In this document: piece after piece, positions 34,453-43,635 of the stretch
How the letters are laid out: every line of letters begins with the position of its first letter
How positions within the stretch are numbered: the stretch's first letter is position 1
Source: DATKDP01 sp035546335
GTDB lineage: Bacteria; Acidobacteriota; Thermoanaerobaculia; Gp7-AA8
Assembly: GCA_035546335.1 (NCBI GenBank)
Contig: DATKDP010000060.1
Coordinates: 7,730 to 71,729 of the forward strand
Reading direction: 5' to 3'
Length of the DNA: 64,000 bases
The notes under the pieces: model-generated
The model's input: the letters and a program-made list of their open reading frames with translations, nothing else
Told to the model about the DNA's origin: nothing
The model's database searches: none
Position numbers and translations under genes: made by a program

Positions 34453-35379
34453 ATGATGAAGACCACCTGTACTCGCTGCCAGCGGCAGATCGACGCAACG
34501 GCGCGAATCTGTCCCTTCTGCAATCACGAGCAGAGCATCCGAGCGGAGGAAGATCTTCGCGCCGTCGAGGTGTCTTCGCGACCGGCGACGGGCCTACCGC
34601 CCGGAACGGCGACACGACCGCGCTGGTCATCGACGAAGATTCTGGTCGGCGCGGCCGTGCTCGTTCTCCTGGCGGCGACCTTCGCGGTCGGTGCGTTGTT
34701 CCATACGGTCACCGGCTCACTCCAGCGCCAATCGGGTCGGGCGTCGAATGCGGAAGACGCGACCGAGACGCCGGCGGCCTCTCCTCAACGCGAACGGAGC
34801 TTCGGCAGACTCGAGCTTCAGCCGGTGGATCCAACCGAGACGATCGGCCAGGCGATCACGTCGGCTCCGGTTCCCGATCCCGACGCCGCATTCGAGGATG
34901 GTTACGGACGAAGTGACGCAACTGCCCTCCCCGCGGAGCAGTATGCGCGTATCCTGGAAGAAGCACGCCGTGAGCAGGCGCCTGCGACGTCGACGGGAGC
35001 CATCGATCCTCGGACCATCGTCGACCAGCAGCCGGTCCGGCCGCCCCCGATTCCACGCCAGCAGCCCGTAGATAGGACTGCCGAAGGCTCGCCCGCCTCG
35101 TCTCGCGAGGGTGGCAAGCGAACCCTCCCCGTCCCCATCCACCAGCCGTTGCCGAAGATCGACCGGAAGAAGGAGATCAAGGAAGACGGAACGCTTCGGT
35201 TCAGGCTGCTCGTCGGACGAGATGGCCAGGTGAAGGAGATCACGGTCCTGCAGGGAATGCCCGGATTGACGCCGAAGATGATCTCCGCAATCCAAACCTG
35301 GCGGTTCAAACCGGGAACCGTCGACGGCGAACCGATCGAGTCGAATTTCGCGGTCGATATATCCTTCAAAGCTCCATGA
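34453..35379 (+). CDS. Zinc-ribbon / TM / TonB C-terminal domain protein
   Basis: 308 residues from ATG 34453 or the next ATG. The N-terminal double-zinc-ribbon-like motif is CTRCQRQIDATARICPFC. A single membrane helix lies near 65-88 (ILVGAAVLVLLAATFAVGAL), followed by a Pro-rich linker (PVRPPPIPRQQP). The C-terminal 75 residues resemble the TonB C-terminal domain: LRFRLLVGRDGQVKEITVLQG and AIQTWRFKPGTVDGEPI. Normal TonB lacks a zinc ribbon. A cytosolic ribbon joined to a periplasmic TonB-like end suggests a link between a cytosolic partner and an outer-membrane one. Confidence 0.8.
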   Translation: MMKTTCTRCQRQIDATARICPFCNHEQSIRAEEDLRAVEVSSRPATGLPPGTATRPRWSSTKILVGAAVLVLLAATFAVGALFHTVTGSLQRQSGRASNAEDATETPAASPQRERSFGRLELQPVDPTETIGQAITSAPVPDPDAAFEDGYGRSDATALPAEQYARILEEARREQAPATSTGAIDPRTIVDQQPVRPPPIPRQQPVDRTAEGSPASSREGGKRTLPVPIHQPLPKIDRKKEIKEDGTLRFRLLVGRDGQVKEITVLQGMPGLTPKMISAIQTWRFKPGTVDGEPIESNFAVDISFKAP

Positions 35380-36008
35380 TCACCGACAAGATCGAGTGCA
35401 AGGCATGTGGCCGGCAGATCGACAGCGCCGCGAAGCTCTGTCCCTATTGCGGAGCCAACCCCGAGACGGGCGTGCGCTTCGATCCGACGCCGATTCTCCG
35501 GGAACATTTCCCGACGGCTGAGCAGGGACAAACGCGGCAACTGCTCGACTTTCTTCGAAACCGCCAGGCGCTCGTCATCGGTGCCGTCGTCATCGCCATG
35601 ACCCTGCTGGCCTTCGGGCTGCACGCGCTCGCCGAGCGCCGAAACTCGCGTGCGGTATCCGACGTGCCGGCAGTGCCGCTGACGGAGGTTGCCGATCTTA
35701 GCAATCGCGAGGCGGAAACGGAGGAGCTCCCGATTCCGGATCTCGAGCTCGAGCACGACGGAAACCCGAGCACCATGCGACGATTCCTCGTCGAGCCGGG
35801 GGCGGTCGCCCCACCCGAGCCGGTCGCTGCTCCCCCTCAGGCACCGTCACCATCTCCCAATCGCGTGCAGCCAGGCGCCGGATCGCGTCAGGCGCCTCAG
35901 CCGAGAATCTCGCCGAGCCCCGCTCGAGATATCGCGACTCCCCCGCCCACGGACCTCACCGATTCAGCAGCTCCCAGCGCCGGCAATGACGAGCCGCCGC
36001 AACCATGA
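35376..36008 (+). CDS. Zinc-ribbon single-pass membrane protein
   Basis: 210 residues, coupled to the preceding gene by ATGA. The N-terminal ribbon is CKACGRQIDSAAKLCPYCG, clearly related to that of the upstream TonB-type protein. A membrane helix at about 65-85 (ALVIGAVVIAMTLLAFGLHAL) precedes a Pro/Ala-rich tail without an ordered domain. It looks like a truncated sister of the TonB-like protein that has lost the C-terminal domain, or a partner that pairs with it through the ribbon. Confidence 0.75.
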   Translation: MITDKIECKACGRQIDSAAKLCPYCGANPETGVRFDPTPILREHFPTAEQGQTRQLLDFLRNRQALVIGAVVIAMTLLAFGLHALAERRNSRAVSDVPAVPLTEVADLSNREAETEELPIPDLELEHDGNPSTMRRFLVEPGAVAPPEPVAAPPQAPSPSPNRVQPGAGSRQAPQPRISPSPARDIATPPPTDLTDSAAPSAGNDEPPQP

Positions 36009-36018
36009 GCCGTGATTC

Positions 36019-36720
36019 ATGATCGAGATCCTCGTCATTCTCGGAGCCCTGGCCCTTCTCGGGTGGCTCCTGCTCTACATGTTCGCCCAGCGGCGGGAGA
36101 GTGGCAGTCTCGAGCTGATCCAGCGAGGGAACTATCTCGAAGCGATGGCGGAGGCGCAAAAAGAGATCGCTTCGCGCCCGGCGAGTCCGGAGCCTCATCT
36201 GCACCGAGCCGTTGCGGCGAAGTTGCACGGCGCTCTCGAGGAAGCGCTGCGCTCCTATCGTGACGTCCTGCGGATCGACAGCGACGATGCAGAAGCCGCC
36301 GAAGGAACAGCGCTCTGCCTCACCTGGCTCGATCGCGACCTGCCGGAGGCGCGGCGATTGATGGAGCGGACGATCCAGGCGCGTCCGGAAATCCAGGAGT
36401 TCCAGGCTCTGGTCCTGGCCTTCATCCTCCTGCGCTCCGGAGCTCGCGATGATGCGATGCGCCTCTTCCACGACAATCAGGAGCTGCTCGAGACCCGTTT
36501 CGAGGCCGATTACACCGATCGCGATCCCCTTCTCGCCGAGACGCTCCATCTCTACGGCGTCATGTCTGAAGAGGCGGGGAAATCCGATCGAGCCGCGAAA
36601 CTCTACCGGCAAGCGGCCGAATGGGCACCGGGAAGCATCTTCGACCGCTGGTCTCGTGAACGGCTTCAGAGACTTCCGACGCCAACCGGTCAGGATCCCG
36701 CCGCCCTCCCTCCCGAGTAG
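36019..36720 (+). CDS. Membrane-anchored TPR protein
   Basis: 233 residues with an N-terminal membrane helix (ILVILGALALLGWLLLYMFA). Three to four TPR-like helical pairs follow: GNYLEAMAEAQKEIASRPAS, LEEALRSYRDVLRIDSDDAE and LVLAFILLRSGARDDAMRLF. It sits 10 bases after the zinc-ribbon gene and closes the VWA operon. The TPR surface would face the cytosol or the periplasm depending on topology, which cannot be settled from sequence. Confidence 0.75.
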   Translation: MIEILVILGALALLGWLLLYMFAQRRESGSLELIQRGNYLEAMAEAQKEIASRPASPEPHLHRAVAAKLHGALEEALRSYRDVLRIDSDDAEAAEGTALCLTWLDRDLPEARRLMERTIQARPEIQEFQALVLAFILLRSGARDDAMRLFHDNQELLETRFEADYTDRDPLLAETLHLYGVMSEEAGKSDRAAKLYRQAAEWAPGSIFDRWSRERLQRLPTPTGQDPAALPPE

Positions 36721-36845
36721 ACCAAGCCCGCCAGCATCCGAGGGGGTCGGGCAGATGTGATCCCGAGTAGAATGAATCCGATGCAAAGCAGCTCGGCAAC
36801 TACTCCGGGATGCATGCCGCCGCTCGCGGCTTGCGGAACGAGAGG

Positions 36846-37706
36846 ATGAAACTGTTCGAGACTGTCGCCGGCTGGCTCGGGCGCGCCGTCCGGGCGCTCG
36901 ACACGGCCGAGCTGAGGCTCGGGCAGACCGAAGTGACTCTGCGCAACCTCATCCTGCTGGTCGCATCGGTCCTGCTTCTCTTCTACGTCACCGCCAGGCT
37001 GAAACACTGGCTCGTCCGGAGGATTCTCTCGCGAAGTCAGATGGACGTGAGCGCTCGCCACGCAGCCGGCACTCTCTTCGGCTATTTCGTTCTTTTCGTC
37101 GGCCTGCTGGTGATCTTCCAGACGGTCGGAATCGATCTGACCGCTCTGACGGTCGTTGCAGGAGCGATCGGCGTCGGAATCGCCTTCGGACTCCGCGACA
37201 TCGCGAACAATTTTCTCAGCGGGCTGATCATACTTTTCGAACGGCCGGTGAAGCTCGGCGACCGGATCGAAGTCGGGAATGTCGAAGGAGATGTGGTCGC
37301 CATTCGCGCGCGAAGCACCACGGTGGTGACCAATGACAATGTGGCCATCATCATCCCCAACTCGAAGTTCATGACCGAAAACGTCGTCAACTGGTCGTAC
37401 ACCGACTCCAGGATCCGGTTCCGTGTCCCGGTTCAGGTGGCCTACGGCACCGAGCTGCGGCGATTGGAGCAGACTCTCCTTCAGATTGCGCGGAACAATC
37501 CGGAGGTTCTCACCGATCCACCACCCGCAGTCCGTCTGATGGCATTCGGAGAAAGCGGACTCGATCTCGAGCTGCGAGTGTGGACGGACAGCAGCCTGCA
37601 TCGCCGCGGCAAGCTCGTGAGCGATCTCAATTTCGAGATCGAGCGAGTGTTTCGCGAAGAAGGAATTCAGATTCCTTATCCGCAGCGCGACGTGCACCTT
37701 CGCTGA
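36846..37706 (+). CDS. Small-conductance mechanosensitive channel (MscS family)
   Basis: 286 residues from ATG 36846 (MKLFETVAGW), after GAGAGG. TM helices lie near 30-50 and 75-100. The pore helix carries the Gly/Ala-rich AGAIGVGIAFGLRDIANNFLSG, and the beta-domain marker FERPVKLGDRIEV follows. The cytosolic C-terminal domain has VPVQVAYGTELRRLEQTL. It opens under membrane tension to release solutes. Only 2 bases separate its stop from that of the convergent serine hydrolase. Confidence 0.92.
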   Translation: MKLFETVAGWLGRAVRALDTAELRLGQTEVTLRNLILLVASVLLLFYVTARLKHWLVRRILSRSQMDVSARHAAGTLFGYFVLFVGLLVIFQTVGIDLTALTVVAGAIGVGIAFGLRDIANNFLSGLIILFERPVKLGDRIEVGNVEGDVVAIRARSTTVVTNDNVAIIIPNSKFMTENVVNWSYTDSRIRFRVPVQVAYGTELRRLEQTLLQIARNNPEVLTDPPPAVRLMAFGESGLDLELRVWTDSSLHRRGKLVSDLNFEIERVFREEGIQIPYPQRDVHLR

Positions 37707-37708
37707 CT

Positions 37709-38947
37709 CTACCGGTCCCATTCGCTCGCCACGAGCAGGTGGAACTTCCGGCGAATCTTCTGCATCGAGATGGGCTGAACGGACGGATGAACCCGATTGG
37801 TGAGAAGTACCATGATCAGATCGCGGTCGGGATCGATCCAGACCGAAGTCCCTGTGAAGCCGGTGTGACCGAACGAGTGCAACGAAAGCATGGCCGTCGG
37901 GCCATCGGGATCCAATGAAGGCAATTGCCACCCAAGACCACGATTCTCCTCGAGACCAACCGTGTAGTTGCGGAGTGACCGATCGATCATCGATGCCGGC
38001 AGCAGCCGCTCGTCCCGTGACAGATGGCTCCGCGCCATCGAGAAAATCTCGCGCGCCGTCGAGAAGAGGCCGGCGTTTCCTCCCATCCCCCCCATGTAAT
38101 ACGCATTCCCGTCGTTGACTTCTCCCCAGATCAGGTAGTTCCGAAAATGCGGAAAGGTCAGCCCGCGCTCCGCCACCATCAGCCGCTCGTTCCCGTTTCC
38201 CCATTCCGTGGCCGCGATCGTGTATTTCATCTCGGGCGGCGGATTGAACAAGGAGCGAGTCAGCCCGAGCGGCGCAAAGATCTTCTCCGCAGCCAGATCC
38301 TCGGCCCTCTTCCCGGTGATGCGCTCGAGCGCGAGGTGCAGCAGGATGAACCCGAGGCACGAGTAGATCTCGCGAGTCCCGGGAGCATATCGCAGGGGCC
38401 GCTGCACCAGCGCCTGCAGGTAGGCGCGATCGCTCATCCCCGCCGTGTAGAGCGGATACCACGCCTGAAACCCTCCGCGATGCGTGAGCAGATCGATGAA
38501 GGTGACGTCCCGTTTATCGGTCTCGCGGAGCTCGGGCATGTGTTTCGCGACGCGGTCGCCGAGATCGAGCAACCCTTCGGCTGCCGCTCGAAGAACGAGA
38601 GTGGACGTGATCAGCGGCTTGGTGAGGGAGGCGACGTCGTAGATCGTGTCGAGCGAGGTTTTGATCTTCGCCGGCTTCAGGGCGGCATGCCCCAGGGCAT
38701 TCTCGACGCGAATTCCGCGGGCGTCACCGATGGCGTAGACGGCGCCGGGAAAGCTACCCACCTCGATCTCGCCGGTGAGCAGCCGATCGACCTGATCGCG
38801 CAGTGAAGCGAACCGCGTCTCGTCACGGCCGCTTCCGATTGCGGATGGTGATTCCACGTCATCGATCGCGCGGTTCACGTCCGTTACCTGTTTCCTCACG
38901 CGCACGAATCGTTCCGGACCTGTCTGTCCTAGACACGTCATCGTCAT
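37709..38947 (-). CDS. Serine hydrolase, beta-lactamase/esterase family
   Basis: 412 residues; the real start may be one of several downstream, as the first 50 residues are poorly conserved. Class C beta-lactamase-like fold: the nucleophile is in VASLTKPL (SxxK, Ser near 105), the Tyr motif is YSCLGFILL and the third motif HTG appears in GHTGFTGTSVWIDP. No signal peptide is apparent. Substrates could be D-amino acid peptides or esters. It converges on mscS and diverges from smc. A truncated homologue lies at 55846-56436. Confidence 0.85.
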   Translation of the reverse strand: MTMTCLGQTGPERFVRVRKQVTDVNRAIDDVESPSAIGSGRDETRFASLRDQVDRLLTGEIEVGSFPGAVYAIGDARGIRVENALGHAALKPAKIKTSLDTIYDVASLTKPLITSTLVLRAAAEGLLDLGDRVAKHMPELRETDKRDVTFIDLLTHRGGFQAWYPLYTAGMSDRAYLQALVQRPLRYAPGTREIYSCLGFILLHLALERITGKRAEDLAAEKIFAPLGLTRSLFNPPPEMKYTIAATEWGNGNERLMVAERGLTFPHFRNYLIWGEVNDGNAYYMGGMGGNAGLFSTAREIFSMARSHLSRDERLLPASMIDRSLRNYTVGLEENRGLGWQLPSLDPDGPTAMLSLHSFGHTGFTGTSVWIDPDRDLIMVLLTNRVHPSVQPISMQKIRRKFHLLVASEWDR

Positions 38948-39103
38948 TGTAACCAGAGTCGAGTGCGATTGATCGTCCGTCCGGCTCGAAAATATCTCTT
39001 CCCTTCCGAATGTTCACCGCTACGAATTCCATGCTGGAGAGGGGAAAGTGAATCTGCTAAGATCCGCCGTCCTCTGAAAGCAGAGCTCAGGTACCTCGAC
39101 CCG

Positions 39104-42100
39104 ATGTTCCATCTCGAAAAACTACAGATCTCAGGCTTCAAGTCCTTCTACGACCCCGCTGAGATGACCTTCCCCGCGAAGCTGACGGCGGTTGTCGGAC
39201 CGAACGGCTGCGGGAAGTCCAACATCTGCGACGCGATCATCTGGGTCCTCGGCGAGCACCGCGCCAGCAACATCCGCGGCGACACGATGGAGGACGTGAT
39301 CTTCCAGGGGTCCGCCCGCCGGAGGCCCCTCGGCATGGGGGAGGTCACCCTCACCCTCGCGACGAACAACGGCCATCCTGCCGCAGACGACGGCAGGATC
39401 ACGATTCACCGCCGGGTGTTCCGGACGGGGGAATCGGAGTTCCGCCTCAATGGAAAGAGAGTCCGGCTGAAGGACATCGCCGACATCCTGATGGACACCG
39501 GACTCGGGATCCGGAACTACTCGGTGATGGAGCAGGGAAAGATCGATCTGATCATCTCCAACAAGCCACAGGATCGCCGCAAGCTCATCGAGGAAGCCGC
39601 CGGCATCACGAAATACAAGACGAAACGGCGCGCGGCGGAGCTGAAGCTGGAGGAAACGCAGGCGAATCTTCTGCGGATCGACGACACGCTCGCCGAAGTC
39701 ACACGGAATCTCAATTCTCTGAAACGCCAGGCCGCAAAGGCCCGCCGGCACAAGGATCTCACCGAACAGCTCTCGACGGCGAAGCGCTCCCTCTATGCAG
39801 GGCGAATCGTTTCCGCCCGACAGGAGCAGGAAGCGAGCGAAGCGGCGGTCGCCGCAGCTCAGAACGGCGAGAGTGAAGCCGCGGCCGCGCTGGCACGCGA
39901 CGAAGCGCTGCTCGCCGAGAACCGGACCGCCTTCGCCGAAACGTCGAGTCGCGCCTCCCGGTTGCGCGAAGAGATCGCCCGGTTGAGCGCCGAGGCGGAG
40001 CGGCTCCGCTCCTTTCTGCAGCAATCGGAGACCAACCTCGCGGATCTGCTCCATCGGCTCGACACCTCACGCACGCAGGTCGCTGCACTCGACGAAGAAG
40101 GAGCCGAGCAGCAGCGCCTCCTCGATGAACGAACGGGCGGACTCGAGCGGGCGATCGAGGATCGAAACCGGCTTCGCACGGCGGCGGACGAGATCGAGCG
40201 AGAGCGCCAGGACAAGGGCGATCTGGTCCGTCGACACGAGAAGCATCTCGCCGATGCCCGCGAGGGTCTGATGCGGACGATCGCGCGCATTTCCGAGTCG
40301 AGGAATCAGGTTCATCAGATCGAGATCGCGGTCGAGAAGTGCGAGTTCTATCTCGGAAAGCTCGAGCACACGGCGCGTCGTGTCTCGGAGACGCGCGACG
40401 GAGCCCACGATCGCGTCGTCGAAGCCGGCCGCGGAGTGACCGAGGCCGAAGAGCTTCTCGCCTCGGCGCAGCGCGCAGCTCGCGAGGCGCTCGAACATCG
40501 CGAGGAGCTCACGGCCAGGCGCGATGCGATGCGCGACTCGCTCGTCGGCGCACGCGATCTGATCTCCCAGACCACCTACAGAATCGATTCGCTCCGCACG
40601 CTCCTGACCTCGCTCGAGCTCCAGGACGAGGACGTGCGGCTGGCGATCCTGGAGATCGCTCCTTCCGCGACCTCCGCGGCGGAAGCGGTGCGCGCCGCCG
40701 AAGGATTCGAGGCCGCGCTCGACGTCCTCCTGGGAGAAATCTCGAAGGCCGTCGTCGTCGAAGACTCGCGCACCGCGGTCGAGGCGATTGCACGCCTGCG
40801 CGAGCGGAGCGCGGGACGCGGCGCCTTCATCGCTCTCGACTACACGCCCGACTCCGAAGGGACGAGACGCGGGAATGCCGCACAGTCGATCGTCGGCGAA
40901 GGGGCGGCCGCCGATGCCGTCCGCGCTGCCGTTCCGGAGGCCTACTTCGTCGAGACGCTGGAGCAAGCCATCGCCGAGGCACGCTCGAGGCCCCACGCAA
41001 CGTTCGTCACGCGCGACGGCGACGTCGCACGCGGCCCGTTGATTCAGGGTGGCCGGAAGGAGAGTGCCCAGCCCGGCGTCTTTTCGATCAAGCGCCAGAT
41101 TCGTGATCTCGAGGAGATCATCGGCGCCGAGGAAGCCCGCGCCACCAGCTTCGCCGCCGATCTGCAACACCTGGAAGAAGAGCTGCAGGCGGCGGATGAC
41201 AGCCGGATCATCGCCGACGAGCGACGGCGCAATGCCGAGCAGGCGCTTCGCGACCGGATCGGCGACCGAGCACGCCTGGAAGAAGAGCTGCAGCGGCTGG
41301 AGAAGGACCTGGCCGTCGCCTCGGAAGAGAAGACTCTCTATGGAGAGGAAAAGGCTCAGCTCCAGCTGAGACGCGCCGATGCCATCGATGACCTGCGCCG
41401 GCTCGAAGAATCCGAGCGATCGATTCAGCAGACGATCCGAGAGACCGAAGAGCTTCTACAGAACGCTCGCGCAGAGTTCGAGGCGATCACCGAAGTCGCG
41501 GCGAAGGCGCGTGTGGACGTCGAGACGGCCGCGGGAAATGTCAACGCCATTCAGCGCGAGCATGACAATCTGTCGCGCGTCGTCACGTCACTCCGATCGC
41601 GCGCGGCTCAGCTTCATCACGACATCGATGCTCTGGTCATGCGCCAGGAGGAGACGGAGCGGGCGGGCGAGCAGGCTCGAGGAGAGCTCGAGATCACGCT
41701 CGACACACTGCGAAGCCGGGGTGATGAGCGCGTCGCGATCGAAGCGGCGGTGGCCGACCTCGAGCAGGTCGTGCGAAGCCTCGAGCAGGCAGCCGCGGTT
41801 GCCCGCGACCGATGGACTGCCGCACGCGAGGCGCTGTTCGAGGCCAAGCGCCGGCTGGATCGCGCACGAAGCGCATTCGATCTTCTGCGCGAGCAGGTGC
41901 TTCTCGATCTTCATGCCGGGCTCGACGCTCTCGCCGAGGTCGAGCCTCCCGGCGACCAAGAGGCGAAGGCGGTGCTGGAATCCGAGGTGACGCGACTCTC
42001 CGAGCAGATCGAGAGGATCGGCCCGGTGAATGTTCTGGCCATCGATGAGCATCGGGAGCTGGAAGAGCGCGAGACGTTCCTCCGGACGCAGCGGGACGAT

Positions 42101-42622
42101 CTCGTTCAGTCGATCGAATCGCTCCGGGCGACGATCCGCAAGATCAACATGACCTCGCGCGAGATGTTCCGCGAGGCGTTCACCTCGGTCAATCAGTGGT
42201 TCGGCGAGATCTTCTCGGTGCTCTTCGGCGGAGGGAAGGCGGCGATGCAGCTTCTCGACGAGGAGGACGTGCTGGAGAGCGGCATCGAGCTGATCGCTCA
42301 GCCGCCGGGAAAGAAAACGCAATCGATCGCTCTGCTGTCGGGTGGAGAGAGAGCGTTGACGGCGCTCGCTCTTCTCTTCGCGATCTTCCGCTACAAGCCG
42401 AGCCCCTTCTGCATCCTCGACGAGGTCGATGCTCCGCTCGACGAGGTGAACAACGAGCGGTTCATCCGGCTCGTGCGCGAGATGTCACGCGACACGCAGT
42501 TCATCATGATCACCCACTCGCGGCGGACGATGGAGGCGGCGGACGTCCTCTACGGCGTGACGATGGAAGAGGCCGGATGCTCGCGGCTGGTCTCCGTCTC
42601 GTTCGCCGACCTCGAGTCGTGA
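39104..42622 (+). CDS. smc: Chromosome segregation protein SMC
   Basis: 1172 residues from ATG 39104, full length. Walker A GPNGCGKSN is at about residues 33-41, after LQISGFKSFYDP. Long coiled coils run to a hinge near 510-660 (DVLLGEISKAVVV ... RGAFIALDYTP), then back to the C-terminal head with the signature LLSGGERALTALALLFAIF and Walker B PFCILDEVDAPLDE. It organises and separates the chromosome with ScpA and ScpB, which are not in this window. The promoter lies in the about 155-base divergent gap with the serine hydrolase. Confidence 0.96.
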   Translation: MFHLEKLQISGFKSFYDPAEMTFPAKLTAVVGPNGCGKSNICDAIIWVLGEHRASNIRGDTMEDVIFQGSARRRPLGMGEVTLTLATNNGHPAADDGRITIHRRVFRTGESEFRLNGKRVRLKDIADILMDTGLGIRNYSVMEQGKIDLIISNKPQDRRKLIEEAAGITKYKTKRRAAELKLEETQANLLRIDDTLAEVTRNLNSLKRQAAKARRHKDLTEQLSTAKRSLYAGRIVSARQEQEASEAAVAAAQNGESEAAAALARDEALLAENRTAFAETSSRASRLREEIARLSAEAERLRSFLQQSETNLADLLHRLDTSRTQVAALDEEGAEQQRLLDERTGGLERAIEDRNRLRTAADEIERERQDKGDLVRRHEKHLADAREGLMRTIARISESRNQVHQIEIAVEKCEFYLGKLEHTARRVSETRDGAHDRVVEAGRGVTEAEELLASAQRAAREALEHREELTARRDAMRDSLVGARDLISQTTYRIDSLRTLLTSLELQDEDVRLAILEIAPSATSAAEAVRAAEGFEAALDVLLGEISKAVVVEDSRTAVEAIARLRERSAGRGAFIALDYTPDSEGTRRGNAAQSIVGEGAAADAVRAAVPEAYFVETLEQAIAEARSRPHATFVTRDGDVARGPLIQGGRKESAQPGVFSIKRQIRDLEEIIGAEEARATSFAADLQHLEEELQAADDSRIIADERRRNAEQALRDRIGDRARLEEELQRLEKDLAVASEEKTLYGEEKAQLQLRRADAIDDLRRLEESERSIQQTIRETEELLQNARAEFEAITEVAAKARVDVETAAGNVNAIQREHDNLSRVVTSLRSRAAQLHHDIDALVMRQEETERAGEQARGELEITLDTLRSRGDERVAIEAAVADLEQVVRSLEQAAAVARDRWTAAREALFEAKRRLDRARSAFDLLREQVLLDLHAGLDALAEVEPPGDQEAKAVLESEVTRLSEQIERIGPVNVLAIDEHRELEERETFLRTQRDDLVQSIESLRATIRKINMTSREMFREAFTSVNQWFGEIFSVLFGGGKAAMQLLDEEDVLESGIELIAQPPGKKTQSIALLSGGERALTALALLFAIFRYKPSPFCILDEVDAPLDEVNNERFIRLVREMSRDTQFIMITHSRRTMEAADVLYGVTMEEAGCSRLVSVSFADLES

Positions 42623-42689
42623 GGAACGTGGCGAGGCTGCCCGACTCCCACAAGGGAGCCCATTGAGCATTGACCATACCGATGTCCAC

Positions 42690-42790
42690 CAGGAAGACTC
42701 ATCGATCGCCACCGTCGGCACGAGGCCTCGACCCTGGAGTGTCCGCTGGACGTCGCGCACATCGAGCCCAGGCCACGGAAGTAACTCCCT
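42690..42790 (-). pseudogene. Rearranged fragment of a VOC (glyoxalase-like) gene, copy 1
   Basis: Translation on the minus strand gives VRDVQRTLQGRGLVPTVAID, matching residues of copy 2 at 43636-43800. Just before it, the 23 bases near 42763-42787 match the 3' end of copy 2 but in the opposite orientation (the piece encoding PRPRK and the stop). It is therefore a broken, partly inverted relic. The interval 42623-42937 holds nothing else I can support. Confidence 0.7.
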
Positions 42791-42937
42791 TCAGGTGAAA
42801 AGCTGTCCTCACCTGCTGCGTCGTCCGATTCCATCTGCCATTTGTACCTTCGAATGGCGAAGGCTTCACGGCACAAAGCATCTCGACCACGAAGCGGGTC
42901 GAGCAAGAGCGGACGAACGGAAAGCCAGCGTCCCTGT

Positions 42938-43396
42938 TCAGCCACGCCGTTTCCTCGCCATTCGCAGCACCCGAACGTCGGCCCTGTCCTGATCCCGACC
43001 AACCGTCTCTTTCTCCCGGATCAGATCATCGAGCGATACGAAATTCGCCGGCACGCCGGCAAAGTGACCTGCAACCCGCTTGCGCCAGAGCGAGGCGAAG
43101 TCCGCGGATGCGAGCCTCGAAAAGGTCGATGCGTGATGGGGCCACACACCGAGTTGAACGATGTTGCCCGGCGAGGTCAGATTAGAAACGGTCAGCCCGA
43201 GATCAGAACCGAGGAAGCTCCGGATCGCAGCGAGCACCCGTTCTGCATTTCGAAGCTTCGGGTCAACGAGAATGTCGAGGTCTCTCGTCGCTCTCGGCCG
43301 TGCGTGAAATGCCACCGCGTGAGCGCCCACGATCAGGTAGCGCACGCCGTGCAGGTTGAACGACTCGAGCAACTCTTCGTAGTCGCGGGATTTCAT
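42938..43396 (-). CDS. Nucleotidyltransferase-fold protein, toxin-like, module 1
   Basis: 152 residues from ATG 43396 (MKSRDYEELLESF), after GAGG; a TTG at 43426 is an alternative. The fold shows HGVRYLIVGAHAVAFHARPR followed by ATRDLDILVD, which carries the paired metal-binding acids of the Pol-beta superfamily, and LDDLIREKETVGRDQDRADV at the end. This matches the MNT/AbiEii-like or DUF6036 group of small nucleotidyltransferases, often with a small upstream partner. One such ORF overlaps it here. A sister module is at 59371-60122. Confidence 0.82.
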   Translation of the reverse strand: MKSRDYEELLESFNLHGVRYLIVGAHAVAFHARPRATRDLDILVDPKLRNAERVLAAIRSFLGSDLGLTVSNLTSPGNIVQLGVWPHHASTFSRLASADFASLWRKRVAGHFAGVPANFVSLDDLIREKETVGRDQDRADVRVLRMARKRRG

Positions 43397-43574
43397 CGAT
43401 ACCTCGCGCTTTGAGACTGCTGGCAAGACAGTCTGCGACCGCCGCGACGCGTTGATCGGGGGTCAGCTCGTCGAACCAGAACCGGAAATCCTCGCTCTCG
43501 GCTTCATCGAGCCGGACGACGGACGCGGTCCAGATCCGTCCGTGACGATCGGCAGCACGCCCACGCCGTTCCAC
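43263..43574 (-). CDS. Small partner protein of the nucleotidyltransferase (probably disrupted 3' end)
   Basis: From GTG 43574, the first 60 residues (ASVVRLDEAESEDFRFW then FDELTPDQRVAAVADCLASS) resemble the short protein that precedes such nucleotidyltransferases. After LKARGIDE the frame runs 134 bases into the nucleotidyltransferase gene with implausible, Arg-rich sequence. An overlap that long is unusual, so a frameshift or lost stop near 43396 is likely. The start is not certain. Confidence 0.45.
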   Translation of the reverse strand: MERRGRAADRHGRIWTASVVRLDEAESEDFRFWFDELTPDQRVAAVADCLASSLKARGIDEIPRLRRVARVVQPARRALPDRGRSRGGISRTAESDERPRHSR

Positions 43575-43635
43575 GAGTCGAGTCTAGCACTGGTCCGGGC
43601 ATCGGATGCGCGATCTCCCGCACGGGAGCTACTTC

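Noticed and set aside
36690..38462. A 590-codon minus-strand frame covering mscS and part of the serine hydrolase
   Set aside because: MscS on the plus strand has all family motifs, and the serine hydrolase is in another minus frame.
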